Below, piece by piece: positions 47,024-59,813 of a stretch of 64,000 bases of DNA. The notes under the pieces are model-generated. The model did not search any database and had not been told where the DNA came from. It was given only the letters and a program-made list of their open reading frames with translations. Each line of letters starts with the position of its first letter. The stretch's first letter is position 1. The position numbers were made by a program, and so were the translations under genes. This DNA is from Panaeolus papilionaceus (lineage: Eukaryota > Basidiomycota > Agaricomycetes > Agaricales), in contig JADNRZ010000003.1 of NCBI GenBank assembly GCA_015501605.1, forward strand, positions 2,294,001-2,358,000, read 5' to 3'.

Positions 47024-50000
47024 CTATGCCCTCCTCAACACCCCCTGTCCCTGGCCCTGCGCAGGAAGTGCAGCAGCAGCAGCAGCGGCCTGAGCCCTCG
47101 TCATCCTCGCCTGTTGCGCTAGCTGTTGGTAGTGCTGAATTTGCGCCTGGGGTTGTGCTACAACTTGGGCCTGCTGAACATGATGTTGATGCAACTGAGG
47201 GTGATGTATGTGCTGGTGCTGGTGCGGGGCCTGGTGCTGATGGTGTAACTGATGTGGAACCTGATACTGATGCATTTGACCGAGTTGCGCTCCCGGGCCT
47301 TGCATCTCCATCATCCGTCGCTGCTGCAGCACCTCACGCGCCATCCTCCTCGCCCTCTCCGCCGCCCTCTGCTCCCTCTCCCTCTGCTGCTCCTGCATCC
47401 GCTGTTGATGCTCTCTCGCCCTCTCCTGCGCCTCCCGCAACCTCTGCTCCTGCTGTGCCAATCTCTGCCTCTCCATGTCCCGTCGCTGTTGTTCCACCGC
47501 CCTCATGTGCATCGCGGCCACCTGCTGCTGCTCTCTATGCCATTGCTGCTGCTGCTGCGCCCGTTGCTGCTGTTGCTCTCGTTGTAGCCTCTGATGCTCC
47601 ACCTGAAACTGCATCTGCTGCTCATATAACCCCTGGAACCCCATCGCAAACCCAAAATCATGTTGTTGCGGTATGGCAGGAGGCGCAGCAGGAGGTATCA
47701 AATGCGCAATTGCTGGGTTATTGGCAGCTAATGGCCCAGGATTGTACACAAGAGGGACCTGATGGGCAGGCTGAGGTGGTGGTGGTGCAGGTGGATTAAC
47801 TATGACACCTTGTCCACGTCGTCCACGTCGTCCCTGAGCGGGTGGGACGACAAGTGGTTGAACAGGGTTGGGAATTTGTGCGTGGACCAACCCAGGATGC
47901 GCCGGGAACATCGCTCCTGCTGGCCCTCTGCCCCTGCCACGACGCCCACGGATGGGGAGGTGATGGATGGGAGGCAATACCGGTGCTTGAGGTGGTGGAG
48001 GGGGGCAGGAGGAAGATCGACTTTGAGAGCGTCAGTTTCAACGTCTGGGTGCTCTTCTCTGTATTTTTCCATTGCTTTGTCGTGAGCTGCTTTGACCTGA
48101 TGAAACGGATACAGGAAGGTATTTAGTAGGGAGATACATAGAATATAATTTATTTATTTACCTCTTCTGCGTGACGCTCTTCAACCTTGTCCCACAACGA
48201 ACATTTTCCCGACTTTCGACTGGGGCCAGGTTGATTTGGCATCTACAACGCAAAAAGAGACGAGATGAACACGGCTTTCTGGGAAAACGCGCTAATGGAG
48301 AAGTCTTACTTGGTTAAAGTGGTCATACCCCTTGATGACCTGTCTGCAAATGTAGCACGACAGCGTCCGACAATGAGGACACGTCATTTTGTTGCACTGA
48401 AAACGCATAACTTAGCATTAAAAACGTCGTAATTAGTGAGACACAGATAGGGTACGTACGCCTTGTTCTTTGATGAACGCTGTGATGAGGGAGACGTCAG
48501 CAACAGAATATCATATTCAAGAAATATCGGGGTGATTGAAACGCACCTTTCTTGCAGTTGGGGCAATTTCGCATCAGCGCAGCAGCTACAAAGACGAGGT
48601 CAACGAGAGTAAAATTTATGGAGGATAAAAGCGTACTCATAGCCTCCTCAATCGCATGTCGTCCATCCAACACCTTATCCTCCTCCACCTCTGCAAAAAA
48701 CACGCTTAAATCAGCAAAACGACCCTCTCTCGCAATTAAAACTCCAAACCCACCTTGACAACTCTTGGGCAAATGATCCAACTTCTTACACATCCTACAA
48801 CTCGTCACACCACACCCCCCATCCTCATTCCCACACCTAAACAGCTTATCCTGCTCAATGCTAACCTCCATCACACACTTCCACTCACAAAAGGGGCACT
48901 CCTCGAGTCCCTCGAGTCCCGCCTTGGCTATTTCGTCTTGCTGCGTCACCCTATCGTATAGCTTGAGCAGGTTCTCGGGCAGGGCGCGGCGGAGTTCGGA
49001 GGCGGGGAACGGGAGCGCACAGGCGGGTGATGAGGACATGCAGTTGATGACGCATGAGAGGGAGGAGAGTTGGTTGGATGCGTATGTTGTGAGACACCCT
49101 TTACAGAAGAGGTGCGCTTCGGGGCATTGGACCATTTGTGACTGTTCGCGTAAAAATATATGAAATGAAATAAAATAAAATAGAGATGGAATGGATTAAC
49201 GATTGAACGAACGAGTAAAACTGCAAGAAGGACTTACGAATGGATATTCACAATAACAACACCCACACTCAATCTCAGCTTCTCCCTCTCCTCCCTCTGC
49301 TCCTTCTCCAGCATCAACCACAGCTTTCTCTTTGCCTTTCCCCTTGCCTATCACATCTCCCTCTCCTCCTCCCTCATCCTTATCCCCTCCCCCATTCACC
49401 CCCTCCTCACCCTCCTCACCACCCGCCAAATAGCCCTCAAGCCACCCAAGCTCCTCATCAAACCGCCTCTGTACATCCTCATCCGCCTGAATCGCATCCA
49501 CACGCCCACCGCCCTCCTCGTCGCTCTCTGGAATCGCCACCTCATAGTGGACGTGTGCGTGCCCATAGACCGGCGCCGCATTCCTCGCGCCGGCCTTGGT
49601 TTTCCCCTTCCCTTTCGCCTGCTTTTTCGGTTTGTAAATCCCCTTCTCATATGGCTTCTTGAGTCGGGGTTGGGTTTCGTATCGTTTTTCAGCGGCGAGT
49701 AAGGCGAGGTAGGTAGGCGCGTATAACCCCCTGTGAGCTTGTAGTTGGTCGTGGAGGTATAATCTTGGGATGTGGGCGAAGTAGAGTTGGAGGGTTGCCT
49801 GGTGACGTCGCGTCGGGTATTGAATGAGCGTAGATAATGTATGTGGAGGAGGTGGAGATGTGGAGTCGACAGATATAAATAAAAAAATGAAATAAATTTA
49901 AAATTAGCAAACCATTAAAGTCTGAAAGGTGAAAAACCACAAACCAGCGCCAACCCCTCATATCCACCCCCCGGAACATCCCTATCCAAACTCTTATAAT

Positions 50001-51306
50001 CCACCTTCTGCCTCTTTTCCTCCCTCTCCTTCTCTTTTCCTTTCTCCTCATCTCCACCACGTTTAACTCCCCTCCTCTCCACCTTCGGATACGCCGCATC
50101 CTCAAACAACATCCCAATCACCAGCTCACTCGTCCGTTCCCCGAATTGCGCTATATTCCGATCCACTAACCCCGAGAGATGCTCGGGCTGGACGTCGGGG
50201 ATGATGGAGAGGACTTGCGCGATGATGTCGTCTTTGGATGGGGGTTGGGCGGGTGCTTGGGGTTGAGGATCAGGTTGAGGTGCGGGTTGGGCGTGAGGTT
50301 GAGGGGCAGGTTGAGGGGCAGGTGCAGGTGCCTGTTGCGGTATGGGGTCTGGGATGGGCTGAGCTTGTTGAGGTACAGGTTGGGGTTGTTCTGGAGGCTG
50401 ATACCGCAGATTTGGAGCGGGTTGTTGAGGTTGAGGTTGCTGAGGTAGACGTTCTCCCACAAATTCCTGCGCACGCCTTCTCTCCCTCTCGTCATCGAGG
50501 GGGACATACATATCGTTGTCCTCCAATAACCCATAATCAAAACCCTCCCAAGCGGGGTACTGTCGCTGATCCATATCCACGTCCACGCCCACCACATCTC
50601 GTTCCCTTCCATCCCCTCTGTGACCATTTTGAAGATGAAGGTTGGCATCACCGACTCGTCCTTTCTTCGCAACCCTTTCACCCATCTTCTCATCCAAAAA
50701 ATCCTCCTCACCCCACTCGTCCTCAGAACCAGCCAAAAGCAATGGTTGTTTGCGTTTGAGACCAGAGCCGTCACCGTCCCCTCCCCCTTCCGCACCTCCA
50801 CCTCCATTTAATCCTGACCCAGATCCGGAACTCCCGTCCTGCAACCCATTGGCACTACCCCTCCTTTGACTCCCTCCCAAACCATCCTCATCGCGAACCC
50901 TCGACGGCCCAACCACCGCATTCCCAACTTTCTTCGTTTTCCTTCGTGTAGGCGCAACCAACCCTTGCATAACTTGAATCTCAGGTTCCGAGTCTGTGAG
51001 ATCTATCACGTCTGCAGATGGGGGTGTTTTGCCTTTTTTCTGAGGCATCCTTGTCCCGTTGGTCTTTTGACTTCCGGATGGCGCAGGTGTTGCATTGCTT
51101 TTCCCATTCCCTTTTTGCACTGTATGAAAGAACCCAGGCGCATTGTTGTTCCCCCTTTGATTGTGGGCGCCGTGAACAACCCCAACATGACCCATACCAT
51201 TGATACCCCGTGTCGCCGCCTTCTGATCTGCCCTTTCACGGGCCTGCGACGAAAAAAAGTCGGGTTCCGAATCGGATGAGGTTAAATCAAGGATGTCATC
51301 GTCCAT
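47024..51306 (-). CDS. RBR E3 ubiquitin ligase, RNF216/TRIAD3-like
   Basis: Nine coding exons: 51306..49945, 49798..49238, 49141..48754, 48690..48637, 48585..48547, 48479..48460 (20 nt), 48396..48310, 48242..48162, 48096..47024; about 1,220 aa. The N-terminus has two SUMO-interacting-like motifs (ILDLTSSDSE, VIDLTDSE), a Gln/Pro-rich stretch and a CUE-like helix bundle (DDIIAQVLSIIPDVQPEHL). RING1 starts CGCCYCEYPF; the IBR follows (CPFCEWKCVMEV...CGVTSCRMCKKLDH). RING2 is NCPNCKKAFIKEQGCNKMTC PHC, whose GCNKMTC region holds the catalytic cysteine of RBR ligases and closely resembles RNF216. A coiled, Gln/Arg-rich C-terminus follows. The last exon shows a one-base frame break at a C-run (about 48000-48005). 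Likely builds ubiquitin chains on SUMO-modified or signalling substrates. Confidence 0.86.
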
Positions 51307-52739
51307 TTAGAGGCAGAAAAACTGAAAACCAGCTAAACTTCCTAGTCGTGAATGAAAACAGTGCGCGAAAACGAGAAGAAAGGCCGAGTGAAAGCGCGAA
51401 AAAAGTGAAGAAAAAAAAGAGGAAAGCAAGTGAGGAGAAGAGGTGAGGTAGCCACGAGGCAGGCGTTGTTCGAGTTCTGATTTTCACTGGCGACAAGTTG
51501 AGATTGAGAGGCGCCAGAGAAAATTCTTGGTACCCTATAGCACGTTGAGCAACACAGCGTATCAATCAATTGAATCAGATATTTGAACTTTGGCCGTGAA
51601 TGAAATGGGCTAGAATACCTGAGATAAGAGTCGTACACACGAAGCCCAAACACGCCCTTTATCTATCCAGAATCCTGCCACGGTTGTGATTCATGCAATG
51701 GGTTGAGTCAAGTCGCAGTGGTGGCACGATGCAAGGTAGGAGCCGATGGGGTTGCCTTTTTTGGAGAACCGACATTTGGTACGATTTCCTTATTTATTTA
51801 AATAAATTGAATAGCCCCTATCTTAGCCCTGAGAAGTTGAATAAATGGGCATAAATATGCGGGGAGATGAGTCACGGTGTACTGCACATACAGCATTTTG
51901 ACGTTTTGACGTTGTCTTTGGGCTTTTGATTGGTTTGGAACGACATGGTGGGAGGTTCAAAGGAAAACTACTCCATGCAGTACATGTCAGGTTTATTTTG
52001 TTATCGCGGTTTTAAGGACCTTGAGGATAAGTGCTACATATCAGTCAAAGATATGCGCTGATTCTACACCCAATTTCTCACCCCACATCGGAGCGATCCC
52101 AAACTGGCAGTCTGGCACACTGTGTAGCCAGTGGCTGCTTCATCATCTGCACACAACGCTCGTTCAGAACACTGAGCAAGGTCATTGGTGCACGTGTCAA
52201 ACATTCACATGTTACAGTGTGTAGTGGGATTGATCAGGTTTGAAGGTTGAACTCGGATAGGGGTGTTACGACTTGACTGTTTTGTTGCATCGGGATGGGG
52301 AGTCGACGACAGTGGAAAAAGTAACACGCGTCGCACGCGAACTTCTCCTTGTTCGTTATAATGAACAAACCTCATATGTTTGTGCAACTGCATTGTTTAA
52401 TTGATTATCAGAATGTGTAATCAAAGTACACCCTTCGACATCTATCACAGTGCTCGCTGAGTGAGAACATTGGTTGTTTTCGTGGGTACCGTGGTCTGAC
52501 TCATATGCGACCGACACATCGGCGCTACATGTATGCAGAAAGGGATAATTATAAATATTAAAATAAGTGGTTGACTATATCCGCTGAGTGCAGTGATGTG
52601 GGGATGAGATAGGGGCTCATCAGCCCGGACCATGTCCGAAAGAGTATCCTTTTCATAGAAGACATATGAATGACATACAACGCACAAGGTCAAGTCTAAT
52701 TTAGGCCTTGCTTCGGGTCACTCAGACTGGTACAGCTTG
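51307..52739. other. Intergenic, ~1.4 kb, no gene seen
   Basis: Promoter side of the RBR gene, then AT-rich sequence leading to the inverted repeat arm. No supported coding exon. Confidence 0.45.
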
Positions 52740-52895
52740 AAACCAGAAATTCGAACCCAGCGAGCGCTGTAGGTACTGTATGATATAAAATATTACAACA
52801 AGCAGTTCAAGTTGCGCGGTATCACAGACTTATGGTGCACAGTTCTGTATAATTGGGAAGATTTACTTTAAACATTGTTAAAAACGAGAAACTCG
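52740..52895. repeat. Right arm of the inverted repeat (partner 45990..46145)
   Basis: Inverted counterpart of the left arm; it forms the distal upstream region of the gene at 53053. Confidence 0.7.
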
Positions 52896-52942
52896 TGCTG
52901 AACTACACCATCTGTGGTCGAGACGATGCCTGCAGTTACGTC

Positions 52943-52950
52943 TATATAAA
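52943..52950 (+). promoter_or_regulatory. TATA box of the 53053 gene
   Basis: TATATAAA, 110 bases before the ATG, preceded by GTGGTCGAGACGATGCCTGC that is also present (inverted) upstream of the decayed copy. Confidence 0.6.
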
Positions 52951-53052
52951 GCACGCAGGTAGGAGAGCAAAGGATCGTTAACGTAGTCAATCTCTCAATC
53001 TCAACGTCCCCTATTCTCCACGTACTAGTAGCGTCCTACCTATCCCACCACC

Positions 53053-53761
53053 ATGCCAGCCACCCGAACTAGACGTCAATACGCATATCTCCACGAGCCA
53101 CTCGTTGGGCCAGATGTTACTCTCGAAGACCTCTTCACCTTGTGGAATCGTCACTCTCCAGGGCAAGAGATCGGCCCAGCCCTCCTCCCAGATCCATTCC
53201 AAGGGCTGGGAATGCTTGCAACTGAATTACCTCTGAACCCACCCAACAATCCTTCGTTCATGATTCAGGACCTGTCCAACCCCATACAATTAATATTCCC
53301 ATTTATAGCGCAAGAGGATCATAGGTTCGGGCACGACATGTCCTCCCAGCAGCGTCACAGTCCGGATGCACCAGTACCGCGAGACACAGTGGACCAACCT
53401 CAGCAATATCCTCCTCCTCCTCCCTCCCATCCGTATGCGCGTCATAACGATACCAACACCCCTCTCGCTGTTGCGTACCCTGCAGCTGATATAACAATTC
53501 AGACTGCACGAAACAACAATCGCGATGGAACACCCAACCCCATGGTACTGCCACAAACGGCAGTCCCATCAAGACCGCAAGGCATACTCGCCGGTCCAAG
53601 GTCAAAGAGTAAGTCACTGGATTGCAAGTTTCGCGCAGTGTATTGATGCTCGCATAGGGCGCGCGACCAAGAAGAAGAAGGAACCGGAACCTTGGGCACA
53701 GATGTGCCTCAAGGATTCCTTGGATTTGGGTTATCACCCAAGCAACTTTACGAATTGGTGA
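53053..53761 (+). CDS. Unknown Agaricomycete protein, family U2 (219 aa)
   Basis: Exons 53053..53608 and 53658..53761 (GTAAGT donor, CATAG acceptor, 49-nt intron, phase 1). A consensus TATA box is 110 bases upstream. The protein starts MPATRTRRQYAYLHEPL, has a Pro/Gln-rich middle (QQYPPPPPSHPY) and a basic end RRATKKKKEPEPW followed by AQMCLKDSLDLGY. I recognise no domain. The decayed inverted copy at 44.6-45.9 kb keeps the LKDxLDxGY block and the intron position, which supports this frame. A second frame after the intron (through 53900) is also open, so alternative splicing or a different 3' end is possible. Basic patches suggest a nuclear protein, but that is inference. Confidence 0.58.
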
Positions 53762-55384
53762 GTATAGTTTGAGTTTAGTTGGATACACAGGAGCTGATTC
53801 TGGGTTTGTGTTGGTAGATTGGAAACGAACGTTGGGGGATGATGGTAGAAGGAAGAGAGGAAGATTATCAAGTGGTTACCGTAAGATTTAGGGATAAGGA
53901 TCATGATCTTATCTATCCATCTTATCTTTTTTTATCTTCTTCCCTTCCCTTCCCTTCCCATTTCGGCGATTCATTCTGCTTCATGCGTATGCTTCATGTA
54001 CTTGGATAAAAGCTGTATCAAGTCTTATGGATAAGCCAAAATACATGGACAGCTTCACACTTTTAATCACCTCGATGCCAATCTGGCAGAATACTGACTC
54101 CTTCCAAAATTCACTCCCTCGGGTCTACGCGCCCGCCCGTCGAGTCTAGATGGATCACCGTTATCATATAGATCCTATGACCCTTATCTCTCGATATACT
54201 CAAAGGGGCCATTTCAAGCCTGAGGTTCCATTGTCGCTACTGTTTGTTTAGATAAGGACTTGATGTTCATCACCTCATCCGACGCGTTCAGGCGTCACTA
54301 GGATAGGGGTCAATTAATCCCGGAAAGGGTGGGTAGCTTTGTGGTGAAATTCGCTAGGGGGCTGATAAGGATATCTTTGGGTCATAGATGTAGGGTGGTG
54401 GGTGCGGGAAGAAAGGAAGAAACGACGCGAGCTCGGTATTCATCCGACATCGTGAACGTCTTATCAATTTTGATCTCTACATATTCTCTGTATCTTCGAT
54501 TTATGTATTCTAACTTTCGGACTATATATTGACATTTCAGCACACCCACCTTCCAAACCAATGGAATGGATGCACTATGAACGTCTCGAACACTGCCTGA
54601 AACTTAAGCGCTGCAATGAGTCATGGCGATGACCTCACCATCACGTTAACATACGACATGTGTGAGAGTCAATTGACAATTGCGCCAATGCGGTGGGTTT
54701 ATCCCATCTCGTCGAATTCAACGCATCGCGGGAGGGGATCAATCAAAGGGGGCAATCGGTGTCACTGACGCACGGGACGTGTCGACGAGATTCAGATAGC
54801 GGCTTATCAATCATAAACCCGGTCGCATAACATAGCAACCACCCACCCTGAAACAAGATTTCCGAACCCAGGTGTGAAGGTGATTGTGATTTCACAGATT
54901 ACAATGCGCAGTGTACTAGGCTAATATCACCAGCTCGCAATGCAGGGTCCACCAGAAATGGTAAGTTTTATGTCGCACAGTAGAATCGAAAAAAACACTG
55001 AGGCCAAGAGATGCAGTGCGCTGCAACTCGTGGTATATACACTGTTCAGTATAATCGATGGGAGGGGGAAATACGTAGTTGACGCTTCCGTCATGCATCT
55101 TATGAGGTGTTAGCCCTATCATCTCTAATTCAACGCGTCACGCATTTCATCCATTGCGTAACTTTGATGGAGTTACAACCATCGATGAAACGTTAAAATT
55201 CCTACTAACTGCTATTATAAAATCGGGTACAATAACGTTCTAACAACAATTTAAACAAAACCCGGGATTCAAACGACAATCATTGGCGCGTATATATGAA
55301 ATTTAAAGATATTCAGAGTGATAAATTGCTCTGCTGAGAGCGCATGGTCCATCCGTTGGGAATGACTTCGTGAGTTGCGAGCCA
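53762..55384. other. Intergenic, ~1.6 kb
   Basis: No gene seen. Contains a (CCCTT)n run near 53940-53960 and CGACGCGT-type motifs near 54277 and 55128. Confidence 0.45.
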
Positions 55385-56816
55385 TCACGTCAACGCAGGA
55401 TCTAACCTCTGCAGTTCCTCTTCAATCTCGTCATGATCACATCTTCTGCGCGCGTTGATAGCCAGCTTTCGGAGTTGGATGATCAGTCGACAGGCCTTCA
55501 AGAATTTGGAATAGTAAGCGAGAGCCAAGTCAGACCAAGAATTAAGCGCCGAGTCGGCCAGGATAAAGTTACAGAAAGGTAGACTCACGATGATGGAGAG
55601 CAAGGACAGGTACCAACTGCACGTTGGTGTAAAGGGTCGAGGCCATATGGATTGGTTAATTAGGTGTGCATGAGGGAAAAGGAAAGGACGAACGAGAAGG
55701 CGGCTTCCTGCCATGTTGTTCCGACAGTGCCTAGCAGGCCAAATACGGATAGGGGAATCGATAAGCCTGATCGATAAATCAAACATACATTCAACAAATT
55801 TAGGATGTTCACATGAAAAAATACGAGCATCGTTGACTCACCCACAAGCAACGAAAAAATACCAGCACCCTCATTCAGCATGAGCGACGCGAGTGGTGTC
55901 ATCCCCGTGTTATGACACCTCAAGAGCTTGATCGAGGTCAAGGCAAATACGAATATTTGGCAAAAACTGGTGCCAGTTCTGGTGGAGACACATAACGACA
56001 GGTCTCAGTGAAGGAAGGCCAACATAGAGCAAAATGAAGTACGCACACGAACAACGCGAGCCCTGTGTCTGGCATTGTAGGTGTGGTACACGTCGGTGCT
56101 TGGTAGAGTACATTGTTCATAACCAAGTAGCCCGAGTACTCTAAAACGAGGGTCACCCAAAATAAGCTGCAAAGAATCTGACGAATTCGATAGCTTTGGT
56201 TATATAATGTGTATACTAAGAGAGGGTGAATAATCGGTGAAGAACAAAGATTCGGAACGGATAAAACACACACCACGGAATAGTAGCACAATCTCGATGC
56301 AGGTTAACGCAACCTGAGAAGCGGTGATTCTAAAAACGAACAACACTCTGCAGAGGCCGAGATGGAGGTCATAAAATGTGGCCCAGAATGTTAGGATTTG
56401 ATGGCAGCTAAAAACCCGCGCATCTGGCATGTTAGTTTCCAGGTCGTCGCCAAGGCAGTGCAAACACTACGCACAGCTGACCCACAAGCACACCATATCT
56501 CGCTACGGCGTACACAGTCTTCATCAGCGTGAGCTTGCCCCTAAGTTATGAATGTGAAGAGATCAGATTGTAGACGCGTTCGAAGCAATGTTTGTGGCGT
56601 ACACCCATATATACTCAACCTCATCTAATAGGAGTGTCGCCCAATCCCATGTTTGAGCGAAAAATGCAGCCACTGTACGGAACATCAGTCGTGACATGAA
56701 GCGCGTTTATAAGGCGAGGCTATGGCTGCATGTCTAGATGACACACCTCCTAAAAACGATCCTTGCTGAATGAGTATTGCCTCATGGGCCGCAATTGAAT
56801 CCATATCAAGAGGCAT
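55385..56816 (-). CDS. Multi-pass membrane protein, DUF6533-like
   Basis: ATG at 56816, stop at 55387; about seven exons. The first exons join to MPLDMDSIAAHEAIL...VAAFFAQTWDWATLLLDEVEYIWVGKLTLMKTVYAVARY. The WDWATLLLDEVEYIW-(K)-LTLMK pattern is the N-terminal signature of the DUF6533 family common in Agaricomycetes. Further hydrophobic segments follow (TASQVALTCIEIVLLF, ILCSLFWVTLVLEY, LALFV...FALTSIKLL, LSIPLSVFGLLGTV, YLSLLSIIVSLPF), for six to seven predicted helices, then a charged cytosolic tail (RRRCDHDEIEEELQRL). The function of this family is unknown. Exon edges beyond the first three are approximate. Confidence 0.66.
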
Positions 56817-59813
56817 TGTGGCATGCAAGCATGGAATATGGGTGATAATCGACGACCAACAGGGAGGGGAATCAAAATATCGAGAGTGGATGAATGGGTA
56901 TGTGGGTATTATAGGCCCAACGTCGGTTTGGGACCCGAAGACCAGCTGGATGACACATTAGCAAAAGGGTCGTCGAGCTCCATTGGTAGCAGCGCTGCGC
57001 TAATGGAGGTTCAGGCCTTAGCAACTACTTACGACAGTTGTCCAGGGTTGCACAAATGTAGCAGCATGACTCGGTGCCGGCTCAATTAAATGATAGGGAC
57101 GCGGTCAGGGGAAGCAACTCTAATACATGTAAGTATAATGTTGGTACCTGTAAATTTGCTTCCGTTGCCTTTCTTCTCTGTATATTTGACATGTTTGAGA
57201 TTTGAACACCGACGCAATATAAGCTATGTGTCATGATTTCGTTGTTGTTCTGTCAGCTCTTCGTATCTTGCTAAACGTCCTGCTCAAGGCCCCAAGATGG
57301 ACTTCGACTGAGGGAACCCCGGCCCCTTACGTTCCCCTTTCCAAAAAGTACATGGTACACATTCAACTTCGAACGCTCTCGTGGCTTGGTCTACCCCATG
57401 TGTGATGCGCATCCTTATACAGCAGAATTCGAAGGTGAACGATACGTCCTTTGAACCCTCAAAGGGGTGGAGAACCATTCAATATTCACTCCCAGCCAAT
57501 AGCGGAAAGCTCTTCGTGTAATTAAACCAAGAGGACTTTTGGTTCTTCCAATTTTCCATCAGCAACAGCTAAATATAACCTCTCGACATCCTTCCAGATT
57601 TCGGGCTTCCAGTCTAGAAAACTGTGCATTGAATGTCATATCGCATGTGTCCTCCTGGGGTCATGATGGAAGGTCTAGATCCTACCTTTCTGCACGCTTC
57701 AGCTCTTGGGAATCGGTTAGGCCAATGGAGTCGGGACCGGGAGAAGGAAATGGTATGAATGGTTGAAACCAGTCGGAAATTACCGGCCATCCAGCTCAAG
57801 TCCACTTCTTCCTGACGACTCACTTGAGTGCTGACGCGATTCGGGAAAGGTAAGTCAACCCATTAATTATATCTCTCCCTTATGTTGTCCAATGTTTGAT
57901 CTCTCTGAAGACCCATACACCGTTCCGGGTGTTTTCTCACTACTATTACCATCCCCAGTAACAGTCATCGTGGCACTCCCCGTCCTAATGTAGGTTCATT
58001 TAAATTTTCTCCTCAGCTCAACCATATTAAATCACAGCATGCACTGCACGTCTGTCTTTGACAGTATTGTGGGTGTACCCCATGCTTTGGCTGAGGGTTA
58101 ACGTCGGCGCTCGATGCTCCGAAGCAGTCTGGCGCTTATTTCAGTTAGCTCATCTATCTACACCTATCGCGTCGTCAACGATATCACAAAGGACCCATCT
58201 GTGGCCACAAGTTAATCCATAGCAATTTAATCCCGTCTGCGTATGATCCAGTCATGCGTAAGGTCCAGGCAGGCCACGAGTCCGTCCCCACCGCCACAGT
58301 GTAACATTCACTGCCTGATACGAGGTCCGATCATTCAGTTCCTCAAAAACAGAATTCTGGGACTGCAACGGCGATGCGTCATGATCAAAGCTGACATACA
58401 TTGCTGCCTCATTCTCATACTGTTACGTTCACTTTTGCGCCTTCACTAGGACACGAAGACGGCATTTTTAATGCATGTTTCTATCCTGACTCCACCTCTC
58501 TGCACATATCAAACTGTATAGAATAACTTGAGAATAACTCTAAGGCCCTAACTGTCGCAGCATAACACCGGCTACAAATCACTCCGTTGCACATATTTTG
58601 CTCAGTCAGGGGTGGGTCTAAGTGGGTCTATCCATCCTCGTGGCCGACGATGCAAATGTTTTAAAACGGAAATTGAGGGCATGACAGTGAGGTTGAGCCA
58701 CACTCGTTTGAGTACAGGTTGAGTTCAGTGTATTGACTATATACCAATCTGATATCTGCTTTCAGGAGTCTCAAGCTGGTACGTGTTTTATGCCATTCCG
58801 ATTTGAGAACTTTGCATCCGTATTGAACCCGGGTATACTCAATTTGGGCTCACAAACGGTGACAAACCCCATCACGCCCACTGGAATGCCGTAGAATTAA
58901 ACGCCGAAGCGAGGAGAACCTCTCTGAACAATATTCCGAGATGTGTTACTTATAGAGGGCACATTAATGTAACAAGTGTATGATCAACTTTTTATCCAGC
59001 TGGTTCTTGATGAAGTGAGGCATCGCTGAAGAGCACATCTGATTCATGATTTGAAACCCCGGAGAAATTTTATGTCGTTCTTGGTCGTATCACTACTATC
59101 CCATCTTTTGCCATATCACGAGGTTAACAAACCAGCCTCAGACGACACAGTCATTGTAAAGCAAAGCGCCGCTCCAACCCTTCGTTGCGATCCAGCAACA
59201 GTAGTATTCCCAGCTGTCTCGTCTTCACTGGGGGACTACATCACTCATCAATGTTAGCTCTTTTATCCTGACATTCATTTTGTTAACGTTGATGTCATCG
59301 GGTACGCGGCCGGGGAAAGGTGGGGTAATATGAAATTAGGTTCATTATTAATAGATACGCTATACAAGGGCGATCGCAGCTGTGAATTTCCAGCATTTTC
59401 TAATAAACTACGCTAAACTTGGACTGATACTCTGAGCTACGGTGGATCTACCGCAACGAGGAATTTAAAACGTGTTTGACCATACCAAAAGAGAGGTGCT
59501 GCGGCTAATCACCGGGGCCGATAGTTCGTGCCGTCCAAGATTCCCATAAGCGTGAGCATCCAAGTCCTTTGAATTGAATGAACAGAGCACGTTGCAACAA
59601 CGAGGCAAGGAGCTATTGAGAATTCAGGATACACGTTTCTGCTGCCTTCAACTCGGTGTTTCAAATGGCATATGTATGGGCTGTAACATGCAACAACCGC
59701 TTATCTTCAGTATCACCCTACCTGAGCGCTAAACAAAACCAGAACCAGAACCTTTCAAAATTTTTATAAAGTCGTCCATCCTAGCTTTCGAGGAAAATGC
59801 AGAGATCCCACAG
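56817..59813. other. Intergenic, ~3 kb, with a possible coding remnant
   Basis: No complete gene. On the minus strand at about 57,540-57,800 two blocks read like spliced protein (SDWFQPFIPFP...LTDSQELKRAE, then WKPEIWKDVERLYLAVADG) around a GTAGGA...TTCTAG intron, but I could not extend them to a full gene. The rest shows nothing. Confidence 0.35.

Noticed and set aside
47014..47799. Long Ala/Pro-rich plus-strand frame
   Set aside because: It is the complement of the CAG/CTG-rich, Gln-rich C-terminus of the RBR ligase; it has no motif and low complexity only.
49240..51279. Several plus-strand frames opposite the RBR gene
   Set aside because: Shadow frames of the long minus-strand exons, with no splice or domain support.
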